The translations under genes were made by a program, and so were the position numbers. Of a DNA stretch of 64,000 bases, positions 56,176 through 64,000 are shown one piece after another (within the stretch, counting starts at the first letter, position 1; the number at the start of each line of letters is the position of its first letter). Source of the stretch: Mangrovimicrobium sp033283385. GTDB taxonomy: Bacteria; Pseudomonadota; Gammaproteobacteria; Pseudomonadales; Halieaceae. The notes under the pieces were generated by a model. It saw only the letters and a program-made list of their open reading frames with translations, was not told the origin of the DNA and did not search any database. The stretch is from the NCBI GenBank assembly GCA_033283385.1, contig JAWMQQ010000001.1, positions 744,001 through 808,000 of the forward strand. Reading direction: 5' to 3'.

Positions 56176-58518
56176 ATGCGTTTCATACGATTGCAGAAAT
56201 TCCTGTTGCTTTGCTGTTTCCTCGCCGCCGGGCCAGCCTTCGCCGAGCGGGGCCTCGCCGGGTCGGCGCAGGCAGCGCCGGGCGACAGCGTGCTGGCCCG
56301 CCGCGCCCAGGACCTGGTAGAGCGCCGCTGCATGGTCTGCCACGGCTGCTACGACGCTCCCTGCCAGCTCAAGCTGGAGGCCCGTGCCGGGCTGGAGCGC
56401 GGCGCCAGCAAGGACCGGGTCTACGACGCCGAGCGCCTGTTGGACGCGGACATGACCCGCCTGTTCTTCGATGCCAGGAGCGCGGAAAAATGGCGGGACA
56501 AGGGCTTTTACCCGGTGATCGACCCCAATACCCCTGCCAACGGGCTGATCTACCGCATGCTGGCCCTGAAAGAGGCGCATCCGCTGCCCCCGTCCGGGGC
56601 CGTGCCCGAGGGCTTCGATTTTTCCCTGGATCGCGAACAGGTGTGCGCCAAACCGGACGAATTCGAGGAGTTCGCGGCCAACAACCCCTACTGGGGCATG
56701 CCCTTCGGTCTGCCGGGACTGACGCCGGATGAGCACACCACGCTGACCACCTGGCTTTCCCGGAGTGCTCCCGCGGTGCCGCTGGCGCCGCTGGAGCCGC
56801 GGGTGAAAGGCGCGCGGGAGCGCTGGGAGGACTTCCTCAATTCCCGGGACAACAAGCAGCGCCTGATGGCCCGCTACCTCTACGAGCACCTGTTCCTGGC
56901 CGACCTGTACTTCGGCGATGCGACGGGGGAGGGCGAGACCCCGGTATGGTTCCGGCTGGTGCGCTCGAAAACCCCTCCGGGAGAGCCGCTGCGGGTGATC
57001 GCTACCCGGCGGCCCTTCGACGACCCGGGTCGAGCGAATTTCTACTACCGCTTCATGCGCATCCCGGTCAGGCCGCTGGCGAAAATCCACATGCCCTACC
57101 GCCTGGATGCGGCGCGTATGGCGCGCTACCGGGAGCTGTTCCTCGCCCCGGATTACCGCGTGGACAAACTGCCCGGCTACGAACTGGAGGTAGCCTCCAA
57201 CCCGTTCAAGAGTTTCCAGGCCATTCCGGCGAACTCCCGCTATCGCTTCCTGCTGGATGAAGCACGCTTCACCATCATGAATTTCATCAAGGGGCCGGTC
57301 TGCCGCGGGCAGGTGGCGCTGAACGTGATCGACGATCGCTTCTGGGTGATGTTCGCCAACCCGGACCTGATCGACGTGGAGCAGGACGAGGCCTTCCTCG
57401 CCCGCGAGGCGGACAACCTGCAATTGCCCACCTCGCGCACCGGCACGGCGATCGACCTCGTCGCCTGGCACAGCTATTCGCGCAGCGAGCAGGCCTACCG
57501 CGAGGCGCGTGCAAGTCATATCCAGCAACGCCTGTCCGGCGCGCATATGAAAATCAACAAGCGCCTGATCTGGGACGGCGACGGCCACAACGACAACGCG
57601 GCACTTACCATCTTCCGCCATTTCGATTCCGCCTCGGTGGAGAAGGGCTTTATCGGCAGCGAGCCCAAAACCGCCTGGGTGATCAGCTACCCGCTGCTGG
57701 AGCGCATCCACTACCTGCTGGTCGCCAACTACGATGTCTTCGGCGCGGTCTCCCACCAGTTGGAATCGCGGCTGTACATGGACTTCCTGCGCATGGAGGG
57801 CGAGACCAACTTCCTGCTGTTCATGCCCCCCGGCGAGCGCGACAAGCTGTGGCACTACTGGTATCGCGGGGCTCCCGCATCGGTGACCGAGTATCTCTCG
57901 GCACAGTTTCGCGCCACCGCGGTGGATCTCGGCATCAACTATCAGACCGGCGACCCGAAGAAGGAATTCCTGGATTACATGCGCGACCACATCCACGGCG
58001 CCCGAGTGCCTCGCTGGGACTACCACGATAAGGCTGCGCCGGAACTGGCCCGCGTGCTCGACGGCATGCAGGCGGCGGTCGGCGCGCACAACAGTTTCCT
58101 GCCGCAGGTCAGCCTGCTCAACGTCATCGGCAAGCACACCGACACGGTGTACACCATCGTGCGCGACGCGGGCTACAGCAATATCGCCCAGCTGTTCGAC
58201 GAGGCCGAGCGGCGGGTTCCGGAGGAGGATTCGCTGACCATCGTGCCCGGATTCCTCGGCGCCTACCCGAATTACTTCTTCCTGGTGCACGAGGATGAGA
58301 TGGCGGGTTTCGCCGCGGCAGTGCGCGAACTGGACAGCCCGGAAGCTTACAATCAGTTGCAGGAGCGCTGGGGCGTGCGGCGCACCGACCCCTGGTTCTG
58401 GCGGGTCAGCGACAAGTTCCAGGCGATGCGCACGGCGCAGTCGCCGATCGAGGACGGCCTGCTCGACTACAACCGCTACCAGGCGGGCAGCACGCCGCGG
58501 GATGAGGCCAAACGCTGA
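56176..58518 (+). CDS. cti: Fatty acid cis/trans isomerase
   Basis: A 780-residue periplasmic enzyme with a signal peptide (to about residue 23, AFA-ERG) and one c-type haem motif Cys52-x2-Cys55-His56 (CMVCHG). DPNTPANGLIYRMLALKEAHPLP, NNPYWGMPFGLPGL, WDGDGHNDNAALTIFRHFDS and VISYPLLERIHYLLVANYDVFG are typical of Cti of pseudomonads and vibrios. It converts cis to trans unsaturated acyl chains in place, quickly stiffening the membrane under solvent or heat stress. It stands alone, with a REP element right after the stop. Confidence 0.95.
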   Translation: MRFIRLQKFLLLCCFLAAGPAFAERGLAGSAQAAPGDSVLARRAQDLVERRCMVCHGCYDAPCQLKLEARAGLERGASKDRVYDAERLLDADMTRLFFDARSAEKWRDKGFYPVIDPNTPANGLIYRMLALKEAHPLPPSGAVPEGFDFSLDREQVCAKPDEFEEFAANNPYWGMPFGLPGLTPDEHTTLTTWLSRSAPAVPLAPLEPRVKGARERWEDFLNSRDNKQRLMARYLYEHLFLADLYFGDATGEGETPVWFRLVRSKTPPGEPLRVIATRRPFDDPGRANFYYRFMRIPVRPLAKIHMPYRLDAARMARYRELFLAPDYRVDKLPGYELEVASNPFKSFQAIPANSRYRFLLDEARFTIMNFIKGPVCRGQVALNVIDDRFWVMFANPDLIDVEQDEAFLAREADNLQLPTSRTGTAIDLVAWHSYSRSEQAYREARASHIQQRLSGAHMKINKRLIWDGDGHNDNAALTIFRHFDSASVEKGFIGSEPKTAWVISYPLLERIHYLLVANYDVFGAVSHQLESRLYMDFLRMEGETNFLLFMPPGERDKLWHYWYRGAPASVTEYLSAQFRATAVDLGINYQTGDPKKEFLDYMRDHIHGARVPRWDYHDKAAPELARVLDGMQAAVGAHNSFLPQVSLLNVIGKHTDTVYTIVRDAGYSNIAQLFDEAERRVPEEDSLTIVPGFLGAYPNYFFLVHEDEMAGFAAAVRELDSPEAYNQLQERWGVRRTDPWFWRVSDKFQAMRTAQSPIEDGLLDYNRYQAGSTPRDEAKR

Positions 58519-58522
58519 CCCT

Positions 58523-58580
58523 GTAGGAGCGCGCTCTGCGCGCGATGCGATGCCCGATCGCCTGCGTAGCAGGCTCCTAC
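58523..58580. repeat. REP element between convergent cti and P450 genes
   Basis: A 58-base palindromic unit: GTAGGAGC (58523-58530) at one end, GCTCCTAC (58573-58580) at the other, with GCGCGATGC and GATCGCC cores. It starts five bases after the cti stop and provides the TAG stop of the P450 gene (complement of 58577-58579). Confidence 0.9.
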
Positions 58581-59812
58581 GCTGGCTCGAAGGTGATGGG
58601 CAGGCCTTTGAGGCCGCCCGCGCCCATGAACGGGCGAAAGCCTACCTTGCCCGCAAGGCGCGGTTCACGGATGCGCGCCGCCAGCAGGTGAAAGCCCTCC
58701 TGGATCTGCGCGCGGGCGATGAACTGGCCCAGGCAGATGTGCGCGCCCAGGCCGAAGGCGTTGTGCCGGTTGCGGCCTGTGCGTTCGGGATCGAAGGTTT
58801 CCGGGTCGTCGAAGGCCGCGGGGTCGCGCCCTATCACCGGGTTGGTGAACCAGAGCATGGTGCCGGCGGGCATCAGTACGCCGCGGAAGTGTACGTCCGC
58901 CATCAACTGGCGCAGCAGTGAGGTGGAACTGCGGTAGCGCAGGGATTCCTCGATGACCGCCTTGCAGTACTCGAAGTCCTGCGCGCAGCGCGCGTAGACG
59001 GCGGGCCGCTCGAGCAGGGCGTGCATGGTCAGGGTCATCACGTTCTTGGAGGTGTCGTAGCCCGCGACGAACAGGTTGATCAGCATGTCGTAGAGCTGGC
59101 GTTCGCTCATGACGCCGGTATCGGTCGCCTCGATCAGCGCATCCAGCAGGTCCGGCTGCTCGCCGGGGCGCTCGCCGCCGCGCCGGCGGGCGACGAGGTC
59201 GATGACGAACTCGTCCATCAGCACCATGGCGTTCTGGAACAGGGGGATGCTGGCCGGGTCCATGCTCAGGGCCACACCCAGCGCTTCCAGCGATTCGCGG
59301 ATGTCCGGTATCACCGAAGCCGGGGCGCCGATCAGGGCGCACATCACGGAAATCGGGTAGTAGGAGGCGAACTCCTCGAAGTCGAAGCTGCCCTTCGGCG
59401 CCCATTCGTCCAGCAGTACGCGCATTTTCCCGCGCATCAACTCGCGGTTTTCGTTCGCCTTGCGCGGGGTGAACATGGGGGCGACCACGGCGCGCAGGCG
59501 CTGGTGCGCCTCGCCGTGCAGGTTGAGCACCTGCTCGTTCATGAACCGGCCCCAGGGGGTATCGCGCACCCCGAGAATGTCGGCGACACCGTCCAGCGGC
59601 ACGCGCATATTGGCGTCCTCCTGCCGGAACAGCTCTTTCATCGCGTCGTAGGCGTGCACTACATAGCCGAACTGCGACCCGGCCAGCCAGGGGTGTTGTT
59701 GTTGCGCGGCGAGGATGTAGCGCATCGGGTCTGCGGCGAAGGCGGGGTCTTCCAGCGGCAATTGCGGCAGGGAAAGCTCTGAGATCGGTGTCAGCTCGGT
59801 GACGGTTTGCAT
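58577..59812 (-). CDS. Cytochrome P450
   Basis: A 411-residue soluble bacterial P450: I-helix AGYDTSKN (the Thr position is Thr), K-helix ESLR, PERTGRNRHN and the haem-binding FGLGAHICLGQ with Cys360. It needs a ferredoxin and a reductase, neither of which is adjacent. The substrate is unknown; fatty acids, terpenes and steroids are usual for this length class. ATG 59812 is preferred to GTG 59818. The stop codon is in the REP element. A TATAAT box lies 22 bases upstream inside an inverted repeat. Confidence 0.93.
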   Translation of the reverse strand: MQTVTELTPISELSLPQLPLEDPAFAADPMRYILAAQQQHPWLAGSQFGYVVHAYDAMKELFRQEDANMRVPLDGVADILGVRDTPWGRFMNEQVLNLHGEAHQRLRAVVAPMFTPRKANENRELMRGKMRVLLDEWAPKGSFDFEEFASYYPISVMCALIGAPASVIPDIRESLEALGVALSMDPASIPLFQNAMVLMDEFVIDLVARRRGGERPGEQPDLLDALIEATDTGVMSERQLYDMLINLFVAGYDTSKNVMTLTMHALLERPAVYARCAQDFEYCKAVIEESLRYRSSTSLLRQLMADVHFRGVLMPAGTMLWFTNPVIGRDPAAFDDPETFDPERTGRNRHNAFGLGAHICLGQFIARAQIQEGFHLLAARIREPRLAGKVGFRPFMGAGGLKGLPITFEPA

Positions 59813-59831
59813 GGGCACAACCTGCGGGGTG

Positions 59832-59856
59832 TTATTATAGGAAACACGCTATCATA
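59832..59856 (-). promoter_or_regulatory. P450 promoter -10 box within an inverted repeat
   Basis: On the minus strand, TATAAT at 59839-59834 matches the -10 consensus and lies 22 bases before the P450 start. It sits in TATTATAG-N8-CTATCATA (59833-59856), an inverted repeat matching at 7 of 8 positions, the size of a TetR-type site. No good -35 was seen. Confidence 0.5.
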
Positions 59857-59960
59857 AAATGCGCTCGCCTGACACTCGCCAGGGGCCCGGTGCGCCGGAT
59901 CGGGAAACTTTGCCCCGTTGCGGTGATCGTAACAGCCCCGAAAATCCGGATAATTCACTT

Positions 59961-60006
59961 GTAGGAGCGCGCTCCGCGCGCGATCGCCCGCGTAGCGGGC
60001 TCCTAC
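59961..60006. repeat. REP element upstream of the TerB-like gene
   Basis: A compact 46-base unit with GTAGGAGC (59961-59968) and GCTCCTAC (59999-60006) and GCGCGCGATCGCC between. It lies 25 bases before the start at 60031, so it would be in the mRNA leader if transcription begins upstream. Confidence 0.9.
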
Positions 60007-60030
60007 GGACACCAGGAGACACTATCCAAG

Positions 60031-60471
60031 ATGCTTGGCGCACTCAAGGCACTGTTCGAACCCGTCACGCAGGAGAGCGACGAGGAGCGGCAGTACCGGA
60101 TAAACCTGGCCGCCGCAGCCCTGCTGATCGAGACCGCCCGGGCGGATTTCACCCAGGACGCCGCGGAGGAGGCGGCGCTGGAACCGCTGCTCTGCACCGC
60201 GCTGCAACTGCAACCCGAGCAGGTGCGCGGGCTGGTCGAGGCCGCCGAGGCGCGGGTCGACGAGTCCACCTCACTCTACGAATTTACCCGTGTAATCAAT
60301 GACTTCTACAGCCCCCAGCAGAAACTGGCGCTGATCCGCGCGATGTGGGCGGTGGCCTACGTGGACGGCGATCTCGACAAGTACGAAGAGGCCCTGATCC
60401 GCAAGGTCGCGGAACTCACCTACGTGCCCCACGCAGATTACATACGCGCCAAGCTGGCCGCCCGGCCCTGA
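60031..60471 (+). CDS. TerB-family protein
   Basis: A 146-residue, all-helical protein with LAAAALLIETARADFTQDAAEEAAL, EFTRVINDFYSPQQKLALIRAMWAVAYVDGDLDKYEEALIRKVAELTYV, the TerB pattern with the acidic DGDLD metal site. TerB-like proteins are linked to tellurite and stress resistance, but single small TerB proteins like this are widespread and of unknown role. A REP element lies just before it. Start ATG 60031; a GGACACCAGGAGAC site precedes it. Confidence 0.88.
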   Translation: MLGALKALFEPVTQESDEERQYRINLAAAALLIETARADFTQDAAEEAALEPLLCTALQLQPEQVRGLVEAAEARVDESTSLYEFTRVINDFYSPQQKLALIRAMWAVAYVDGDLDKYEEALIRKVAELTYVPHADYIRAKLAARP

Positions 60472-60549
60472 TGCGATAAACTCCCCTGTGGCATTGAGAG
60501 GATTGCTTACTTGTTCGTCTTACAGTCACCACATTGCAAATCCAGCACT

Positions 60550-62739
60550 ATGCCCGACCACAACTCACCAGCAGCACGGCTGGTTTCACGGCCAGCCCTG
60601 TTGCTCCTGGCGCTATTGCTCAGCGCCTGCGGCCAGCCGCCGTGGAACGACCCCAACCCGCCGGTCACGGATAACGAAATCGTCTACCAGTCGGTGATTT
60701 CACCGGCACCGCCAAAGCACCTGGACCCGGCCCGCTCCTACGCCTCGGACGAGAGCCTGTTCCTCATGCAGATCTACGAGCCGCCCATGGGGTATCACTT
60801 CCTCAAGCGGCCCTACGAGCTGGTGCCGCTGGGCGTGAGCGAGATGCCGGAAGTGACCTTCCTGGACGCCGACATGCAGCCGGTGGACGCGGAAGACGAG
60901 AACCTCGCCTACTCGCGCTACACCCTGCACGTGCGGCCGGACGAGCGCTACCAGCCGCATCCCGCCTTCGCCCTGGATGACCAGGGCAAGCCGCTGTACC
61001 TGTTCAAGACCGCGGACGAGGGCGCGAAGTACGCCCAGATACCGGATTTCCCCGTCACCGGCGACCGCCCGGTCTACGCCAACGACTACGCCTACGCCAT
61101 CAAGCGCCTGGCGGACCCGGATATCGCCTCGCCGATGCTGGGCTTCATGAGCCAGTACATCGTCGGTTTCAAGGAATTCTCGGACGAACTGGCAAAAGTC
61201 CCCCACGACGGCTGGGTCAACCTGGACGACTACCCCATGTCCGGCCTCGAGGTGGTCGATGATCGGACGCTGAACATCACCATCAAGGGGCGCTACCCGC
61301 AGTTCATCTACTGGCTGGCGATGCAGTTTTTCTCGCCTGTAGCCCCCGAGGTAGACCGCTTCTATCACAACCCCGGCTTCGCCGGGCGCAACCTGACACT
61401 GGACTGGTGGCCGGTGGGCTCCGGGCCCTTCATGATGACCAAGAACAACCCCAACAGCGAAATCGAGCTGGTGCGCAACCCCAATTTCCGCGCGGATTAC
61501 TACCCCTCCGAGGGGGAGCCCGGTGACGCCGAGAAGGGCTGGCTGGACGATGCCGGCAAGCGCGTGCCCTTTGTCGACCGCGCGGTGTTCCGTATCGAGA
61601 AGGAAACGCTGCCGCTGTGGACCAAGTTCCTGCAGGGCTATTACGACCGTTCCGGCGAGGTGCACGGCAACACCAATGGCGTTTTCGACCAGGCCTTCGT
61701 GGTCGGCCCGGATGGCCTCGAGCTGACCAAGGATGTCGCCGACCACGGCATCACCATATCCCCGGACATGAAGCCGGGACTTTATTACTACGGCTTCAAT
61801 ATGCGCGACCCGGTGGTCGGCGGCTATACCGAGGACAAGCGCAAGCTGCGCCAGGCGCTGCAGATCGCCTATGACGTCGAGGAATACCTGAACATCTTCT
61901 ACAAGGGCAATGGACTCAACGCCTCCAGCCCGATCCCGCCGGGTATTTCGGGCCACCTGGAAGGCGAGGCCGGGATCAATCCCTATACCCACGTCTGGAA
62001 AAACGGCAAGCCGGAGCGCCGCTCGATAGAGTACGCGAAACAGCTGATGGCCGAGGCGGGCTACCCCAACGGCCGCGACGCCAAGACCGGCAAGCCACTG
62101 AAGCTGTTCATCGACGTACAGAGCCAGGCCATCAGCAACACCATGATGAACTGGATGAGCCGCAAGTTCGAGCGCCTGGGTGTGCAGATCGAGTACCGCC
62201 CGGCGGACTGGAACCGCACCCGGGAGAAGCTGCTCACCGGCAACACGCAGATCTTCTCCCACGGCTGGCTCGCGGACTACCCGGACCCGGAGAACTTCCT
62301 GTTCCTGCTGTACGGGCCGGAAAGCCCGCTGCTGTGCAAATGCGACGGCGCCAACAACTCCAACTACGAAAACCCCGAGTTCGACGAGCTGTTCCGCAAG
62401 ATGCGGGTGACGCCGCCCGGCCCGGAGCGCGACGCCATGGTCGCCCGCATGGTGGAGCTGTACCGCCGCGACGCGGTGTGGATGTACGCCTGGTACCCCA
62501 AGGAGATCTACCTCAACAACCCCTGGGTCCATAACACCAAGCGCCACGGCATCTCCAAGGGCATGCTGAAATACATCCGTATCGACAAGGACCTGCGCGC
62601 CGAGAAGCGCAAGGAGTGGAACCAGCCTGAGACCTGGCCGCTGTACGCTTTTGTCGCCCTTGTCATCGGCCTGCTCGCGCCGGGCGTGATCGCCTATCGC
62701 CGGCGCCAGAAAGCCACCGCCAGAACATCCGGGAACTGA
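60550..62739 (+). CDS. Oligopeptide-type ABC transporter solute-binding lipoprotein with a C-terminal membrane helix
   Basis: A 729-residue family-5 (peptide/nickel) binding protein. It has a lipobox (LLSAC, Cys27), a PPKHLDPARSYASDES start, VSFWDGRP-like regions replaced here by HVRPDERYQPHPAF, and the central NPNFRADYYPSEG and TIKGRYPQFIYWLAMQFFSPVAPE segments. It also has a hydrophobic segment near the C-terminus (PLYAFVALVIGLLAPGVIAY, about 697-716) followed by RRRQK. That is unusual: binding proteins normally lack a second anchor. It is followed after two bases by a permease gene, so this is one operon. ATG 60550 begins the lipobox signal. Confidence 0.9.
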   Translation: MPDHNSPAARLVSRPALLLLALLLSACGQPPWNDPNPPVTDNEIVYQSVISPAPPKHLDPARSYASDESLFLMQIYEPPMGYHFLKRPYELVPLGVSEMPEVTFLDADMQPVDAEDENLAYSRYTLHVRPDERYQPHPAFALDDQGKPLYLFKTADEGAKYAQIPDFPVTGDRPVYANDYAYAIKRLADPDIASPMLGFMSQYIVGFKEFSDELAKVPHDGWVNLDDYPMSGLEVVDDRTLNITIKGRYPQFIYWLAMQFFSPVAPEVDRFYHNPGFAGRNLTLDWWPVGSGPFMMTKNNPNSEIELVRNPNFRADYYPSEGEPGDAEKGWLDDAGKRVPFVDRAVFRIEKETLPLWTKFLQGYYDRSGEVHGNTNGVFDQAFVVGPDGLELTKDVADHGITISPDMKPGLYYYGFNMRDPVVGGYTEDKRKLRQALQIAYDVEEYLNIFYKGNGLNASSPIPPGISGHLEGEAGINPYTHVWKNGKPERRSIEYAKQLMAEAGYPNGRDAKTGKPLKLFIDVQSQAISNTMMNWMSRKFERLGVQIEYRPADWNRTREKLLTGNTQIFSHGWLADYPDPENFLFLLYGPESPLLCKCDGANNSNYENPEFDELFRKMRVTPPGPERDAMVARMVELYRRDAVWMYAWYPKEIYLNNPWVHNTKRHGISKGMLKYIRIDKDLRAEKRKEWNQPETWPLYAFVALVIGLLAPGVIAYRRRQKATARTSGN

Positions 62740-62741
62740 AC

Positions 62742-63719
62742 ATGATTGCCTATATCATCAGGCGCCTGCTCTACGCCATTCCGATTCTCATCGGGGTCAA
62801 CCTGCTGACATTCACCCTGTTTTTCGTGGTCAATTCGCCCGACGACATGGCGGTTTCACAGCTGGGTAACAAGTACGTGACCCCCGAGGCCATCGAAAAC
62901 TGGAAGCGCAAGAACGGCTACGACAAGCCGCTGTTCGTCAACCCCGAGGAGCAGGGGCTGGCTGCCGTCACCGAGACCATTTTCTTCACCAAGTCGGTGA
63001 AGCTGTTCGCCTTCGATTTCGGCCGCTCCGAGAGCGGCCGGGATATCACCACCGACGTGTCCACGCGCATGTGGCCCAGTCTCGCCGTCGCGTTGCCGTC
63101 CTTTCTCGTCGGCATCTGGGTCAATATCTGCGTTGCGCTGATGGTGGTGATGTTTCACGGCACGCGGCTGGACCGGTGGGCGGTGCTGGTGTTCGTCTCG
63201 CTGATGTCGATCTCCTACCTGTTCTATATCATCGGCGGCCAGTACCTGGTGGCCAAGAGCTGGAAGCTGGTGCCGATCTCCGGTTTCGACCCGTCGCACC
63301 AGCCGTGGAAATTCCTCATCCTGCCGGTGCTGGTCGGCGTGGTTTCCGGAATCGGTGCCGGCGCGCGCTGGTATCGCACGCTGTTCCTCGAGGAGGCCAA
63401 CCAGGACTATGTGCGCACCGCCAGGGCCAAGGGATCGAGCGAGATCAGCATCCTGTTCAAGCACATCCTGCCCAACGCCCTGATCCCCATTCTGACCGGC
63501 GTGGTGGTGCTCATTCCCACACTGTTCATGGGCAGCCTGCTGCTGGAGTCCTTCTTCGGCATTCCGGGCCTCGGCAGCTACATGCTGGATGCCATCAAGA
63601 TGCAGGACTTCGCCATCGTGCGCTCCATGGTGTTCATCGGTTCGATTCTCTATATCGTCGGCCTGATTCTCACCGATATCTCCTATACCTGGGCAGACCC
63701 CCGGGTCAGGCTTAATTAA
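62742..63719 (+). CDS. ABC transporter permease (DppB/OppB-like)
   Basis: A 325-residue permease with six or more hydrophobic helices, the start MIAYIIRRLLYAIPILIGVNLLTF typical of DppB/OppB-type proteins, and the cytoplasmic EAA loop EEANQDYVRTARAKG that contacts the ATPase. An extended loop (FGRSESGRDITTDVSTRMWPSLAVAL) matches YejB-like permeases. It pairs with the following permease. The start is two bases after the binding-protein stop, and the next gene begins 15 bases on. Confidence 0.92.
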   Translation: MIAYIIRRLLYAIPILIGVNLLTFTLFFVVNSPDDMAVSQLGNKYVTPEAIENWKRKNGYDKPLFVNPEEQGLAAVTETIFFTKSVKLFAFDFGRSESGRDITTDVSTRMWPSLAVALPSFLVGIWVNICVALMVVMFHGTRLDRWAVLVFVSLMSISYLFYIIGGQYLVAKSWKLVPISGFDPSHQPWKFLILPVLVGVVSGIGAGARWYRTLFLEEANQDYVRTARAKGSSEISILFKHILPNALIPILTGVVVLIPTLFMGSLLLESFFGIPGLGSYMLDAIKMQDFAIVRSMVFIGSILYIVGLILTDISYTWADPRVRLN

Positions 63720-63733
63720 GGGCGCTCGCAACC

Positions 63734-64000
63734 ATGAAACCTGTATTACTGTGGTCCGATGCGCTGATTTTCCTGCTCGTCATCGTGCTGACCGTATTTT
63801 TCTACCGCCTGCGCAACGACCCGCAGACGCGCGAGCGCTGGGGCGATGTGTTTGCCACGAAGCTGGGCATGGTGACCTTTACCCTGATCATGACCTACGT
63901 GGGCGTGGCACTGCTGGATTCCCTGCACTTTCGTCGCGCCCTGGAAAACCCCGAAGGTGTCTCCGGCCAGGAAGTGTATTACGACAACCAGGTCACCAGC
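63734..64000 (+). CDS. ABC transporter permease (OppC/YejE-like), partial at the window edge
   Basis: The first 89 residues are visible: a hydrophobic N-terminal helix (ALIFLLVIVLTVFFY), a charged loop (RLRNDPQTRERWGDVF), a second helix (MVTFTLIMTYVGVALL) and the start of a periplasmic part (DSLHFRRALENPEG). The position after a DppB-like gene and the layout suggest the second permease of the same transporter. The C-terminal part with the EAA loop is beyond the window, so the assignment rests on context. Confidence 0.75.
   Translation, partial: MKPVLLWSDALIFLLVIVLTVFFYRLRNDPQTRERWGDVFATKLGMVTFTLIMTYVGVALLDSLHFRRALENPEGVSGQEVYYDNQVTS

Overview
The window is about 64 kb of GC-rich, densely coding DNA from a Gram-negative gammaproteobacterium. 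Supporting this are several lipobox lipoproteins, outer-membrane porin and barrel proteins, a long FadE-type acyl-CoA dehydrogenase, a periplasmic fatty-acid cis/trans isomerase, a CzcCBA-type efflux system and a GTAGGAGC-type REP family. A marine, Halieaceae-like bacterium is my best guess, but that is inference from gene content, not a database match. I saw no rRNA, tRNA, CRISPR array, insertion sequence or prophage.

Layout. 1-2.6 kb: a membrane-anchored PhnD-like solute-binding protein on the minus strand, with the start of a further gene overlapping its stop, divergent from a phospholipase D-family lipoprotein. 2.7-14.8 kb: one co-directional nitrogen-acquisition block consisting of a porin, the urea ABC transporter urtABCDE, a 74-residue His-containing membrane peptide, and urease ureDABCEFG. 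A near-perfect terminator separates urtA from urtB, and from urtB onward most junctions overlap. 15-20.7 kb: a GAF-GGDEF-EAL protein, a secreted PQQ dehydrogenase, a DUF6316-like small protein and a TIM-barrel isomerase-like protein. 20.7-25 kb: a LuxR-type response regulator and a very large NCS1-transporter/hybrid histidine kinase fusion, plausible candidates for control of the urea block.

25.3-29.4 kb: an SRPBCC protein and a PhoPQ-like two-component system in an apparent operon with a PepSY-like and a glycine-zipper protein. It is divergent from a His/Tyr-rich secreted protein, and the intergenic region holds two oppositely oriented GTTCAG-N5-GTTCAG direct repeats. 29.5-40.4 kb: a 2OG-Fe(II) oxygenase, FadE, an S9 peptidase lipoprotein, an orphan BoxA-like reductase, an HSL-family esterase, a sulfide:quinone reductase with a one-haem DUF3365 partner, and a lipoprotein of unknown function. 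40.5-46.7 kb: czcCBA plus DUF3240 on the minus strand, divergent from a membrane-anchored LuxR-type regulator.

46.7-60.5 kb: secreted and lipoprotein genes (an orphan secreted protein, LssY_C, an alpha/beta hydrolase), a zinc-type alcohol dehydrogenase-like oxidoreductase, an M1 aminopeptidase, a beta-barrel protein, a TIGR03790-like protein, a cis/trans isomerase, a cytochrome P450 and a TerB-like protein. 60.5-64 kb: the start of an oligopeptide-type ABC transporter operon running off the end.

Points most worth a second look: a REP element read in frame inside ureD; REP elements that supply stop codons at convergent gene ends; the transporter-kinase with a cysteine-rich linker; the mirror-image direct-repeat operators at 28.86-28.91 kb; and a perfect 10-bp inverted repeat just before the c-di-GMP enzyme gene.
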